Source: Caldilineaceae bacterium (lineage in GTDB: Bacteria; Chloroflexota; Anaerolineae; Caldilineales; Caldilineaceae). Taken from it: 61,894 bases of DNA. Of the stretch, positions 31,202-39,947 are shown piece by piece; the stretch's first letter is position 1; each line of letters opens with the position of its first letter. The position numbers were made by a program, and so were the translations under genes. The stretch covers positions 1 to 61,894 of the forward strand of contig JAJEBF010000053.1 of the NCBI GenBank assembly GCA_022824025.1, given 5' to 3'. Below the pieces are notes generated by a model. That model did not search any database. It was not told the origin of the DNA and worked only from the letters and a program-made list of their open reading frames with translations.

Positions 31202-32218
31202 TCACCATTCTCCGATTCTCTGAAGTTCCGGCTGCAGTTCCACGCCGCTGCGGCGGGCCACGACCGTCTGAATATGCTGGATCATCGCCAAGACATCGGC
31301 TGCCGCCGCCGCGCCGACGCCGCCGGGATTGATGAGGAAGTTGGCATGCGTCCGGCTGACCTCGATGCCGCCGAGACGAAACCCTTTGAGCCCGGACTCC
31401 TCGATCAGGCGTCCGGCGAAGTCGCCTGGCGGGTTGACGAATGTGCTGCCGAGTGAGGGTTCCACCGGTTGTGTGCTGCGCCGGTGGCCCAGGAAAGATT
31501 GGGCGGCGGCGCGGATGGTGTCGCGGTCGCCGGTTTGGAGCCGGAAGTTGGCGCTGAGGAGGACGGGGCCGAAGCCGGCGTCGGTCCCGCCTTCCTGTTT
31601 CAAGCTGCTTTGGCGGTAGGCGTAGGCGAGATCTTCGACGCGGAAGACCTGGATATCGCCGTTGCCGTCCAGCAGCAGAACGTCCCAGAGCGAGTCTTTG
31701 ACTTCGCCGCCGTGCGCGCCGGCGTTGTTGACCACTGCGCCGCCAACGGAGCCGGGCACGCTGACCGCCCACTCCAGGCCGGTGAGGCCGGCGTTGACGG
31801 CTGTGCGGGCCGCGCCGGCCATCAATGCGCCGCTCTCGGCGAAAAGGAAGGGGCGGGTGTCTTTGGGGTAGTCGCAGCAGGGGGCATCCTGGACCTGCAC
31901 GGCGTGGCAGCGGTTGTGGATCACCAGCCCGCGTATGCCGCGGTCGCTGATCAGCACATTGCTGCCGCCGCCCAGGATCAGGTAGGGCAGGTCGTTGGCT
32001 CTGGCCCAGCGCGCCAGTTTCAGGAGTTTGTGCGTGTCTGTGACAGCCGCGAAGTAGTCGGCAGGGCCGCCTATCTTGATCGTTGTCAGGTTCGCCAGCG
32101 GATGGTCCTGCCGGATATCAATGCCGAGCGCCTCGATCTGGTCGAGAGCGGAGGCGTTGATTTCTCTTTTTGGACGGGGCGGGGCCGGTGGTAGCGCCAT
32201 GGGATCAAGTATTGTCAC
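31202..32218 (-). CDS. murB: UDP-N-acetylmuramate dehydrogenase (UDP-N-acetylenolpyruvoylglucosamine reductase)
   Basis: MurB reduces UDP-GlcNAc-enolpyruvate to UDP-MurNAc using FAD and NADPH. The 338-residue protein has NLTTIKIGGPADYF, ILGGGSNVLISDRGIRG (FAD/PPi loop), GLEWAVSVPGSVGGAVVNNAG and the C-terminal PSLGSTFVNPPGDFAGRLI with ESGLKG and SRTHANFLINPG. A Ser lies in GSTF at the catalytic site. A GTG at 32218 is used as start, overlapping the kinase gene by 14 bp; an ATG at 32200 (MALPPA) is the alternative. Confidence 0.95.
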   Translation of the reverse strand: MTILDPMALPPAPPRPKREINASALDQIEALGIDIRQDHPLANLTTIKIGGPADYFAAVTDTHKLLKLARWARANDLPYLILGGGSNVLISDRGIRGLVIHNRCHAVQVQDAPCCDYPKDTRPFLFAESGALMAGAARTAVNAGLTGLEWAVSVPGSVGGAVVNNAGAHGGEVKDSLWDVLLLDGNGDIQVFRVEDLAYAYRQSSLKQEGGTDAGFGPVLLSANFRLQTGDRDTIRAAAQSFLGHRRSTQPVEPSLGSTFVNPPGDFAGRLIEESGLKGFRLGGIEVSRTHANFLINPGGVGAAAAADVLAMIQHIQTVVARRSGVELQPELQRIGEW

Positions 32219-32804
32219 TGTGTGCTGGGATTCCTCGTAGCGTGTTCAGCTGTGTGATCAGCCGGTTGAAATCCAGCGCGGCGAAATCACTGGTGTCGAT
32301 GTGAAAAACGGGCCCTTCCAGGTCGAGAGGGCGGTTGCGGCGCGCCAGCTCGGCCGTGTCGAACTGGTCCATGCGAAGGCGGTCCACGTGGCCCGGGTGT
32401 CGTTCGCCGTTGTCGACTCGCCGGGCGTAGCGCTGACGCAGCAGGTCGGCCCGGCAGGAAAGGATGACCTGCGCGGGCTGGAACGGAAGACGCGCGTGCA
32501 ATGCCTGGAAGCGGGGGTTGGCCCAGTCGGGATCGAAGGGCGTTTCCACGAGCAGTGAGCAGCGGGCCTCCAGCAGGCGTTCGACCAACAGGTAGACCAG
32601 TTCATAGGTTGCCCGGCCTAGCCGCTGGGACCACTCGACCGTAGACCATCCCAGCGTCTCGAACAGCGACTCTTTCAGATCGTCGCGCGCGATCAAGGGT
32701 AGATTCAGAGCCGGGGCCAGTTTGCGGGCCAGCGTTGTTTTGCCCGTTCCCGGCGCCCCGCACACGATCAGGACAAGCGGCAGCGCGTTTTCCCGTTCAG
32801 CCAT
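32205..32804 (-). CDS. P-loop kinase/AAA family ATPase inserted in the dcw cluster
   Basis: The 199-residue protein has Walker A CGAPGTGKTTLARKLA (about residues 15-30), IARDDLKESLFETLG, LLVETPFDP (strand after the P-loop) and LSCRADLLRQRYARR, typical of small kinases of the zeta-toxin/chloramphenicol phosphotransferase-like or gluconate-kinase-like group. The substrate is unknown. It overlaps murC by 8 bp and murB by 14 bp, so it is translated as part of the dcw operon; this position is unusual, as murC and murB are normally adjacent or fused. Zeta toxins phosphorylate UDP-GlcNAc, a dcw-relevant substrate, but no such specificity can be assigned here. Confidence 0.85.
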   Translation of the reverse strand: MAERENALPLVLIVCGAPGTGKTTLARKLAPALNLPLIARDDLKESLFETLGWSTVEWSQRLGRATYELVYLLVERLLEARCSLLVETPFDPDWANPRFQALHARLPFQPAQVILSCRADLLRQRYARRVDNGERHPGHVDRLRMDQFDTAELARRNRPLDLEGPVFHIDTSDFAALDFNRLITQLNTLRGIPAHSDNT

Positions 32805-34266
32805 CGGTTCCCAGTCTTTCCAACAGCAGTTCCCCGATGCGGTGGCTGGTGCCTGCGCCGAGCGTCAGCACCACGTCGCCGGCGGTCACTTCATTGTGGA
32901 GGAGCGCGCTGGTGTCCTCGATGCCGCCGCTGTGACGGATGGAAGGGTGGGCGCTGGCTGCCGCGACGTCCGCCGCGGCCAGGGCCCGGTCGCCGCTCTC
33001 TCTGGCAGCATAGATATCTGTCACCAGAACCGCGTCCGCGTTGTCGAAGCTGCAGGCGATTTTGTGGAGCATGGCGCTGGTGCGGCTGAAGGTATGCGGT
33101 TGAAAGACGGCCCAGATGCGCCGCTCGCCGAAGCGGTTGCGGGCCGCGGCCAGGGTTGCCTGGATTTCGGTTGGGTGATGGGCGTAATCGTCAATGACGG
33201 TCACGCCCTGCCGGGTTCCCTTCAGTTCGAAGCGTCTGCCGATGCCCGTGTACTGGCGCAGGCTGGCCAGGCATTGCGCGGTTGGCACGCCGCAGCGGCG
33301 GGCGGCGGTGAGCGCGGCCAGGGCGTTGCGCAGGTTGTGTAGGCCCGGGGCTTGCAGTTGCAGGCGCCCGATTGGCTTTCCCGCGCTGTGGACTGCGGCG
33401 GTATAGCCCCCGTTTGGGCTTACTGTTTCGGGGACGGCGCGCATGTCGCAGCCGTCATTGAGGCCGTAGGTCAGCCATTCGGGGCCGTCTTCGGCCGGGC
33501 GTTCCGCGCGCAGCGCCTCCGCGCCGGGATCATCTGCGCAGGAGATCACACATCCCCCCGGGCGCACCTGCGCAAGAAAGTGGCGAAAGGCGTCGACGAA
33601 ACTGGCCGGCGTTGGATAGCAGTCGGGGTGGTCCCATTCCACGTTGGTCACGACAGCCACTGCCGGTGTCAGCCCATGGAACATGCGGTCATATTCATCC
33701 GCTTCGATCACGAATGCGGAGGCGGCGCCGGCGCGGGCGTTGCCGAAGCCCGGCAGGTCGGCTCCGATGATATAGCCGGCGTCGCAGCCGTTTGCGTGCA
33801 GCGTTTGTACGATCATCGCCGTGGTCGTGCTCTTGCCATGGGTTCCGGAGACTGCGATGACATCGCGGCCAGCCAGCAGCGGCCGCAGGAAAACCTCCCG
33901 CTTGACGACCGGTATGCCCAGTTTCCGCGCGGTCTGTCGTTCGCGGTTCGTTTCGTCGACCGCGCTGCTGATCAGGACCACGTCCGGGCGTTCCTGCGGC
34001 GGGAGACCGGCGAGCTCCCGGTGGGCTTCTTGCCGTCCGAACATTTTCGCGCCGGCGGCAGCCAGCCGGCGTGTTCGCTCGCTCTCCTGGCGGTCGCTGC
34101 CGCTGACCTGTATGCCGCGTTCGAGGAGGACATGGGCGATGGCGGAGAGCCCGGCGCCGCCTATTCCAATCAGGTGCACGTGCGGCCGTGCGCGGTTCCC
34201 TCCCTCTGTGGGCGGGGACGCTTCCAGCGCCATCTGCAGTTGTTTCTGCCACCTGTCACTCTGCAT
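32797..34266 (-). CDS. murC: UDP-N-acetylmuramate--L-alanine ligase
   Basis: MurC adds L-Ala to UDP-MurNAc. The 489-residue enzyme has the N-domain HVHLIGIGGAGLSAIAHVL, ATP site AVSGTHGKSTTTAMIV, then IEADEYDRMF, LHNLRNALAAL and the C-domain TVIDDYAHHPTEIQATL with QPHTFSRT. Start at 34266 (MQSDRW) is preceded by TGGAG six bases upstream. Domain content is complete. Confidence 0.96.
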   Translation of the reverse strand: MQSDRWQKQLQMALEASPPTEGGNRARPHVHLIGIGGAGLSAIAHVLLERGIQVSGSDRQESERTRRLAAAGAKMFGRQEAHRELAGLPPQERPDVVLISSAVDETNRERQTARKLGIPVVKREVFLRPLLAGRDVIAVSGTHGKSTTTAMIVQTLHANGCDAGYIIGADLPGFGNARAGAASAFVIEADEYDRMFHGLTPAVAVVTNVEWDHPDCYPTPASFVDAFRHFLAQVRPGGCVISCADDPGAEALRAERPAEDGPEWLTYGLNDGCDMRAVPETVSPNGGYTAAVHSAGKPIGRLQLQAPGLHNLRNALAALTAARRCGVPTAQCLASLRQYTGIGRRFELKGTRQGVTVIDDYAHHPTEIQATLAAARNRFGERRIWAVFQPHTFSRTSAMLHKIACSFDNADAVLVTDIYAARESGDRALAAADVAAASAHPSIRHSGGIEDTSALLHNEVTAGDVVLTLGAGTSHRIGELLLERLGTDG

Positions 34267-34320
34267 GGCTGACTCCATCGTTGCGGCCGGGCCGCGCGCC
34301 GGCATGGGCGTTCAGATCGT

Positions 34321-34866
34321 TCATCCGCGCACCCGCATCAGCAGCAGAATGGCGATTGGGATTACCCACGGCGTTGGTGACGGCATGAGATTCTGGGGCA
34401 GATAGCGGATTAGTTCAACGGCGATCGGCGACAGCTCCGGGTTAATCCAACCGAGGGAAGAGAGGGGATAACCGTATATGTGCTGGTAATACCAGAGGCT
34501 GCCACTGATCAGATAACCGTTGACGGCGCCGACCAGGCAACTGAGCACTGCGCCATGGGGCATCGGCCACTGCTGGCCGCTGAATGTGATGACCCGGCCC
34601 GCGTAGCCGGCAAAGATGGTCACGACAAAGATGATCAGATAGAAATTGCTCAGGAATAGTTGCTGGGCGCCCACATCCTCGGTCGAGAAAACCATTCGCC
34701 ACAGGCTGTTCAGGATTGGGTTGAGTCGATCCTCGACGTAGAGAAGCAGAAAAATCGCGACGATAATGATCATGGAGCGGCCCAGTTCGCGCGCGTAGCC
34801 CTGGGCCAGGCCAATTAGCGTGATGATGCCAGCGATAGATCCAAAATAGACTTCGATCAGCCCCAT
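34321..34866 (-). CDS. Small membrane protein, possibly CvpA-like
   Basis: The 181-residue product has about four hydrophobic segments: GLIEVYFGSIAGIITLIGLA, SMIIIVAIFLLLYVE, FYLIIFVVTIFAGYAG and AVLSCLVGAVNGYLISGSLW. This and the GxxRGxxRE-like QGYARELGRS look like CvpA/colicin V production family topology, but similarity is weak. It sits between murC and a second membrane gene of the same kind within the dcw cluster. It may be a partner in envelope assembly; no function is established. Confidence 0.6.
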   Translation of the reverse strand: MGLIEVYFGSIAGIITLIGLAQGYARELGRSMIIIVAIFLLLYVEDRLNPILNSLWRMVFSTEDVGAQQLFLSNFYLIIFVVTIFAGYAGRVITFSGQQWPMPHGAVLSCLVGAVNGYLISGSLWYYQHIYGYPLSSLGWINPELSPIAVELIRYLPQNLMPSPTPWVIPIAILLLMRVRG

Positions 34867-34932
34867 AACGAATTCGTGGTCTGTAGCGTTTCAAGAAAGT
34901 TGACGCGGGTCCAGCAGAGCCTGGGTCACCGG

Positions 34933-35607
34933 TTACGTCTGGCCGCGGCGCAGTGTGCTGATCACGGCCACCAGCAGCACCGTCAGGGCGATTGCAGCCA
35001 GGATTGGTTGTTGAGGTCCTAAAGTCTGCCAGATGTCGCCAAAGCTGGACTGCATCATATCGGTCATGCTGTCCAGAAGCCCTTGCATGCCGTCGCCGGG
35101 CGAAGAGACCGACGAGACGCTGACTTCCGGGATGAAGGCGATCAAGCGCGGCGCGAATGTCGGGATGTAGAAGAGGCCGTTGCCGATGCCGAGCAGCGAC
35201 GCCAGGATGCCTGAAGAGCTCAGGCTGTCCGGGATCGCCTTGTTGGTCAGCAGGTAGGCAAATAGCAGCAGGCCGGCCCAGACCAGAAAGGTGACCGTGG
35301 GCTGGTCTGCGTCGGAGAGCCAGTCCGAGGCGCCCAGGGTGTAGACCGGTTCGCCAATGTCCTCCCCGCCCCCGGAACGCAGCGAGGCGAGGAGTTTTGC
35401 GCCAACACTGAGGAGACCGAAGAGGACGCCCAATACCTGCCTGACGATCTCCAGGGCCAGGCCCTGATTTTGTTGCAGCAGGAAGAAGCCGCCGACGGAG
35501 ACGATCAGCACGGACAGTTCCCGGAAAAGGCCCCGTCTGAAACCGATCCACCCAAAAAGGAGGACATAGAAGACAAATGCAACTGTGCTTGGCGTAGATG
35601 CGCTCAT
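34933..35607 (-). CDS. Membrane protein, CvpA-like N-terminal part
   Basis: The 224-residue product (MSASTPSTVAFVFYVLL start) has GWIGFRRGLFRELSVLIVSV, resembling the CvpA pattern, then three further hydrophobic segments and a C-terminal helix (ILAAIALTVLLVAVISTLR). It lies between murG and the other small membrane gene in the dcw cluster. Start Met12 of the frame was selected because a purine-rich stretch (AGAAAG) precedes it; the true start is not certain. Confidence 0.55.
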   Translation of the reverse strand: MSASTPSTVAFVFYVLLFGWIGFRRGLFRELSVLIVSVGGFFLLQQNQGLALEIVRQVLGVLFGLLSVGAKLLASLRSGGGEDIGEPVYTLGASDWLSDADQPTVTFLVWAGLLLFAYLLTNKAIPDSLSSSGILASLLGIGNGLFYIPTFAPRLIAFIPEVSVSSVSSPGDGMQGLLDSMTDMMQSSFGDIWQTLGPQQPILAAIALTVLLVAVISTLRRGQT

Positions 35608-35756
35608 TTTTTGTGTTTTCTTTCTGGGAGTCGGACACATTCCGGGTCCGTCCCACCTGTAAAGCAGCCGCGTTTTTTGATCACATTCTTTGGTCGCGTT
35701 CCCGACGGTTGTAATCCATGAGCACGGCGCGCAGCCTTGGCAGACGTTGCGCTGCG

Positions 35757-36899
35757 CTAGCCATGGGCTGCGAGCCGCTGTAGTTCGCGTGCGATATTGT
35801 CTGCGGCCTGGGGTTGGGCCAGGGCGCCGGCCGCCGCCGCCATCGCGCGGCGTCGATTCTGATCTGCCAGCAGCGCCGCGATGGTCGGTTCCAACTTTTC
35901 CGTCAACTGCGCGTCCTCGATGATGGCGGCGGCGCCGGAGTCGGCCAGTTTACGGGCATTGGGGAGCTGGTGGGAGCCGGCGCCGGGCAGGGGCGCGAGC
36001 ACCGATGGCAGACGCGCCAGTGGAAACTCGGCCAGGACACTGGCCCCGGCGCGGGCGAACGCCAGGTCGGCGCTGGCAAGGGCCCAGGCCATCTCTTCGT
36101 GCAGATAGGCGACGGGATGGTAACGGTCGGCCAGGGGGTTGTCCCACAGTTCCGGTCCTTCCTGTCCGAGCAGGGGCCAGTCGCGCGTGCCGACGACATG
36201 CAGAATCTGACAATCTGGCAGGAGGGCGGGGGCCGCCTGCCAGACGGCTCTGTTGATACTGCGGGCGCCCTGGCTGCCCCCGAACACCAGCAGGAGAGGC
36301 AGTCCATTCTCCAGATTCATTCCCAGTTTCCGGGCCAACTTCAGCCGCGCGGTCTGTCTGTCCTCGACGGCGTTGAGAAGCCCGGCGCGGACAGGGTAGC
36401 CGGTGACGATCGCTTTTTTGCCGAAAAAGTCGGCCACTTCGGGGAAGCTGACCGCCACCTTTTGCGCCAGAGCGCTGAGCCACTGCACCGCCAGGCCAGG
36501 CGTCATGTCGGGCAGGTAGATCATCACCGGCACGTCCCGCATTCGGCAGGCGATGGCAACCGGGGCCATGACATATCCTCCGGTTGCAAGGCATGCCTGC
36601 GGGCGAAACTCTTCGAGAACCTGGAGTGACTGGCGAATGCCTGCCAGCACTTTGGCCAGACTGCGTGATGCCATCAAAGGATTTCGTCCTCGCAGCGCGC
36701 CGCTTTGGATGTTGCGGAAGGGGATTTCAGCGTCCTGCACGAGAGGGTGCTCGATGCCGGTCTGACTCCCCAGCCACAGAAGCGCCGGGCTATCCTGAGC
36801 GGTCGCGGCGTTCAGAGCGTTGTTGCGCAGTTGTTCGACGACGGCGAGAGCGGGATAGACGTGTCCCCCGGTTCCACCACCCGAGATTAGAAGTCGCAT
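35757..36899 (-). CDS. murG: Undecaprenyldiphospho-muramoylpentapeptide beta-N-acetylglucosaminyltransferase
   Basis: MurG transfers GlcNAc to lipid I. The 380-residue GT-B enzyme starts MRLLISGGGTGGHVYPALAV (G-loop 1), and contains LATGGYVMAPVAIACR (G-loop 2 region), LLVFGGSQGARSINRAV (G-loop 3) and FARAGASVLAEFPL (the UDP-binding loop). The ATG at 36899 is the family start. Strikingly, the first 110 nt lie inside the end of ftsW in another frame. Confidence 0.96.
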   Translation of the reverse strand: MRLLISGGGTGGHVYPALAVVEQLRNNALNAATAQDSPALLWLGSQTGIEHPLVQDAEIPFRNIQSGALRGRNPLMASRSLAKVLAGIRQSLQVLEEFRPQACLATGGYVMAPVAIACRMRDVPVMIYLPDMTPGLAVQWLSALAQKVAVSFPEVADFFGKKAIVTGYPVRAGLLNAVEDRQTARLKLARKLGMNLENGLPLLLVFGGSQGARSINRAVWQAAPALLPDCQILHVVGTRDWPLLGQEGPELWDNPLADRYHPVAYLHEEMAWALASADLAFARAGASVLAEFPLARLPSVLAPLPGAGSHQLPNARKLADSGAAAIIEDAQLTEKLEPTIAALLADQNRRRAMAAAAGALAQPQAADNIARELQRLAAHG

Positions 36900-38163
36900 G
36901 GGCTGTTTGCCCTGTGGGGCCAGAGGATGCCCCGGATTTACGTGAGCCAAAAGCATTGAATAGACCCCGGCTGATCCGGCCGGCCGCGGTGGTGTCCGGG
37001 CGTGCGCCGGTTTCGCGTCGACGGGACGCGGGGGGCGGAGGCTGACCGCGATAGCGGCTGATGTTGAGCAGGATGCCGGCGGCGCCCATCGAGGTGACGA
37101 GAGAGCTGCCGCCGAAGCTGACGAAGGGTAGGGTCACGCCGGTGGGCGGCGCGACGGCGACTGCGACGGCGATGTGAATGATGGCCTGCAGGATGATGAG
37201 CGCGGTGATGCCCACTGCGAGCAGAGAGCCGAAGATATCGTTCGATTCACTGGCGATGCGCAGGCCCCGGTAGACAAACAGCGTGAAGAGCAGGATCACC
37301 AGCAGCGTGCCCAGCAGCCCCATTTCCTCGCCGATCACCGCGAAGATGTTGTCCGACCAGCTCAGGGGCAGATTGCCGGGCAGCTTTTCGGTGCTGTTGC
37401 CCAGGCCGACGCCGAGCGGCCCGCCTTTGACAATGGCCTGGCTGGCTTCGCGGATCTGCCATTCGGAGCTATTCAGAGGCGACTGGATCGATTCGAGCAA
37501 CGCGTTGACGCGGCGGCTGGCATAGCTGTTGCGGGTGATCACGAGCCAGAAAGTGACGAGGGCGACAAAGCCGCCCAGGATAAGCTGTTTCAGCTCTGCG
37601 CCGGCCAGGAAGAAGATGATCAGCGCGGTGGCAACGATCAGGATGGTCGTGCTGATATCCGGTTGGGCGACGATCAACCCTGTCACGATTCCCATCAGCA
37701 CGCCAAAGGGGATCAGTCCATAGTTGATATCCTTGATGCGATTGCCTTTGCTGGCCAGCCAGGTGCTGATGTAGATGAGGACGATTACCTTGACAGGCTC
37801 GCTGGGTTGGACGCGGCCGCCGAAAAAGGTACGGGTGGCGCCGAACCGGTTATCACCCAGAAAGATGACCGCCATCAGGGAGATCAGCCCGAACGCCATC
37901 AAGGGTATGCTCCACCGTTCCCAGACCCGGTAGGGGACGAGCGCGGCGCCGACAAGGACCACGAGGCCGACCCCGAGCCAGCGGGTTTGCAGGAACACGT
38001 AGTAGAAGGGCGATCCGCGGTTTTCGAGGGCCCAGGGGTAGCTGGCGCTGAAGACCATGACGAACCCGAACAGGATCAGGCAGGTGAGGACGGCGGCCAG
38101 CGCCCAATCGAAGCTGGAGCCGTATCTGCCGGTCTGTTTCGCACTGCTAACCTGTAGCGCCAT
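36790..38163 (-). CDS. ftsW: Septal peptidoglycan polymerase FtsW (SEDS family)
   Basis: FtsW polymerises lipid II at the septum with FtsI. The 457-residue protein has about ten membrane helices; landmarks include ALENRGSPFYYVFLQTRW, the SEDS core FGATRTFFGG and QPSEPVK, LVAQPDIST-like segment (IVAQPDISTTILIV), and the C-terminal VSFGGSSLVTSMGAAGIL. After ISRYRGQPPPP, a basic Arg/Ser-rich tail of about 85 residues extends past the usual end and overlaps the first 110 nt of murG. Whether this tail is real or simply an open frame is unclear. Confidence 0.95.
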   Translation of the reverse strand: MALQVSSAKQTGRYGSSFDWALAAVLTCLILFGFVMVFSASYPWALENRGSPFYYVFLQTRWLGVGLVVLVGAALVPYRVWERWSIPLMAFGLISLMAVIFLGDNRFGATRTFFGGRVQPSEPVKVIVLIYISTWLASKGNRIKDINYGLIPFGVLMGIVTGLIVAQPDISTTILIVATALIIFFLAGAELKQLILGGFVALVTFWLVITRNSYASRRVNALLESIQSPLNSSEWQIREASQAIVKGGPLGVGLGNSTEKLPGNLPLSWSDNIFAVIGEEMGLLGTLLVILLFTLFVYRGLRIASESNDIFGSLLAVGITALIILQAIIHIAVAVAVAPPTGVTLPFVSFGGSSLVTSMGAAGILLNISRYRGQPPPPASRRRETGARPDTTAAGRISRGLFNAFGSRKSGASSGPTGQTAHATSNLGWWNRGTRLSRSRRRRTTAQQRSERRDRSG

Positions 38164-38235
38164 TGTCGTTCCTTTTACGTTCGCCCTGCGCGGGAAGCTG
38201 CGTACCTGCGGCGGAAAGCCGGAGAAGCGCCGCCG

Positions 38236-39819
38236 TTACTGGCCGCTTGCCACCAGATTGCGGAAATGCTCGCCGCGCTGTTCGAAATCCTTGTAGGCGT
38301 CGTAGCTGGTGCCTCCCGGAGAGAAGAGGACAACCGTGCCCGGCGTCGCGGTCTGTTTGGCGAGGACAACGGCCTCATCGAGGCGCTGAACCACCGCGCA
38401 GCAGGGGGCGGACATTCGCCGGAACGAGGCCCGTTCCCGCACTTTATCGGCGATCATCGAACCCGCTTCCCCGAACCCGATCAGGCATTGGACGCGGTCC
38501 AACACCTCGTCGGCAAAGGCATCCCAGGGCAGGTTCTTGTCTTTGCCTCCGGCAAGGAGAATGAGCGTCTGGGCGCCTGGGGGGAAGACCTGAAGCCCGG
38601 CGACGGCCCGTTCGGGCGCGGTCGCGATGCTGTCGTTGATCCAAACGACGTTGCCCTTGGGCCGCACTTCCTCCAACCGGTGAGGCACGCCGGCGAATGA
38701 GCGGGCCACGCGCCCCATGGCCGCTGGCGATGCGCCGGCCGCGCCGCTGATGGCTGCGGCGCCCAGCAGGTTGCTGATATTGTGCTCGCCGCGCAGCCGG
38801 ACATCGGCGCGGCGGCAGAAGGGCCGGCCCTGGTAGACCAGTTCTGCGGATGTTTCGGATGCCCAGGCGCCGGACGCTGGCGCGTGGGGCTGTTCACTGC
38901 CGGCCGCGGGCGGCGGCAGCGTGTCGGAAGCCTGAAGGGCGATGCGCCGGATTCGGCTGGCGGAGGTGGAGAACGGGACAGTTCGCCGGTCTTTGCCCAA
39001 GGCGGAACGGCATTGCGCCAGCACGGGGTCGAGCGCCCAATCGGCGGGTACCGGCGTCTCTTCATTCTTCCAGCCGGCCATCTGGCCGGTCACGGGATCA
39101 TCGGCGTTGAGGACCACGACGCTGGTCGGTTTGAGATGGCGCAGCAGGTTGGATTTTGCCAGGGCGTAGTCGGCCATGGACGCATGTCGATCCAGATGAT
39201 TGGGCGTGATATTGAGAATGGCGGCCACGTCGGGGCCCAGGCTGTCGAACGGCCCGTAGGCGACATGCGGGTCGAACAGTTCAAGTTGAAAGCTGCTCAG
39301 CTCCAGCACCATCCAGTCATCCTCCCGGATGGTGTCGAGGCGGTCTAGCAGGGGGGCGCCGATATTGCCGCCAACGTGAACGGTATGCGCGTCAGCGAAC
39401 GTCTTTTGCAACATTTCGCCGACGAGGGTCGTCGTTGTGGTTTTGCCGCTGCTGCCGGTGATGGCGATGACAGGGCAGGGCGCGAGCTGCATTGTGAGCA
39501 GGCTGTCATTGCTTAGCGGGATGCCGCGGCGGATGGCATCCTGGACGAATGGCATTTGGAGACGCACGCCGCCGCTGAGGCAGAGCAGATCGCAGTTATC
39601 GAGCAGAGTGGGTGAATGGCCGCCCAAGTCAAGTGAGACTGCGAGATCGCCCAGTTGATCCAGCTCCTCGGCCAACTTTTCTGCGGGCGCGATATCGCTG
39701 AGCGTTACTTTTGCGCCCGCTGCCACGAAGAAGCGGGCCAAGGCCATGCCCTGACGGCCCATTCCCAGGATAACGACATTTCGTTTTTCAAAGTTGAACG
39801 TTTCGCAGTTAGCGGTCAC
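38236..39819 (-). CDS. murD: UDP-N-acetylmuramoylalanine--D-glutamate ligase
   Basis: MurD adds D-Glu to UDP-MurNAc-L-Ala. The 527-residue protein has VVILGMGRQGMALARFF (N-domain), AITGSSGKTTTTTLVGEML (ATP site), NITPNHLDRHASMADY and the C-domain GVPHRLEEVRPKGNVVWIND and LLAGGKDKNLPWDAF. The GTG at 39819 is preceded by AAGGAG nine bases upstream. The protein is longer than typical (about 450), with an insert around residues 290-330 (Ser, Arg and Pro rich) between the central and C-terminal domains. Confidence 0.95.
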   Translation of the reverse strand: MTANCETFNFEKRNVVILGMGRQGMALARFFVAAGAKVTLSDIAPAEKLAEELDQLGDLAVSLDLGGHSPTLLDNCDLLCLSGGVRLQMPFVQDAIRRGIPLSNDSLLTMQLAPCPVIAITGSSGKTTTTTLVGEMLQKTFADAHTVHVGGNIGAPLLDRLDTIREDDWMVLELSSFQLELFDPHVAYGPFDSLGPDVAAILNITPNHLDRHASMADYALAKSNLLRHLKPTSVVVLNADDPVTGQMAGWKNEETPVPADWALDPVLAQCRSALGKDRRTVPFSTSASRIRRIALQASDTLPPPAAGSEQPHAPASGAWASETSAELVYQGRPFCRRADVRLRGEHNISNLLGAAAISGAAGASPAAMGRVARSFAGVPHRLEEVRPKGNVVWINDSIATAPERAVAGLQVFPPGAQTLILLAGGKDKNLPWDAFADEVLDRVQCLIGFGEAGSMIADKVRERASFRRMSAPCCAVVQRLDEAVVLAKQTATPGTVVLFSPGGTSYDAYKDFEQRGEHFRNLVASGQ

Positions 39820-39947
39820 GGCGCCATTCTCCTTCCGACATCCAGGTTCTGGCGGGAGCATTGCCCCCTTAAAGTGACCAGGCGCTGAAGACCGGCTTCC
39901 AGGAATTGAAGGTATCGTCGACGGCATGGGGCGGATGGACCCGGGGC

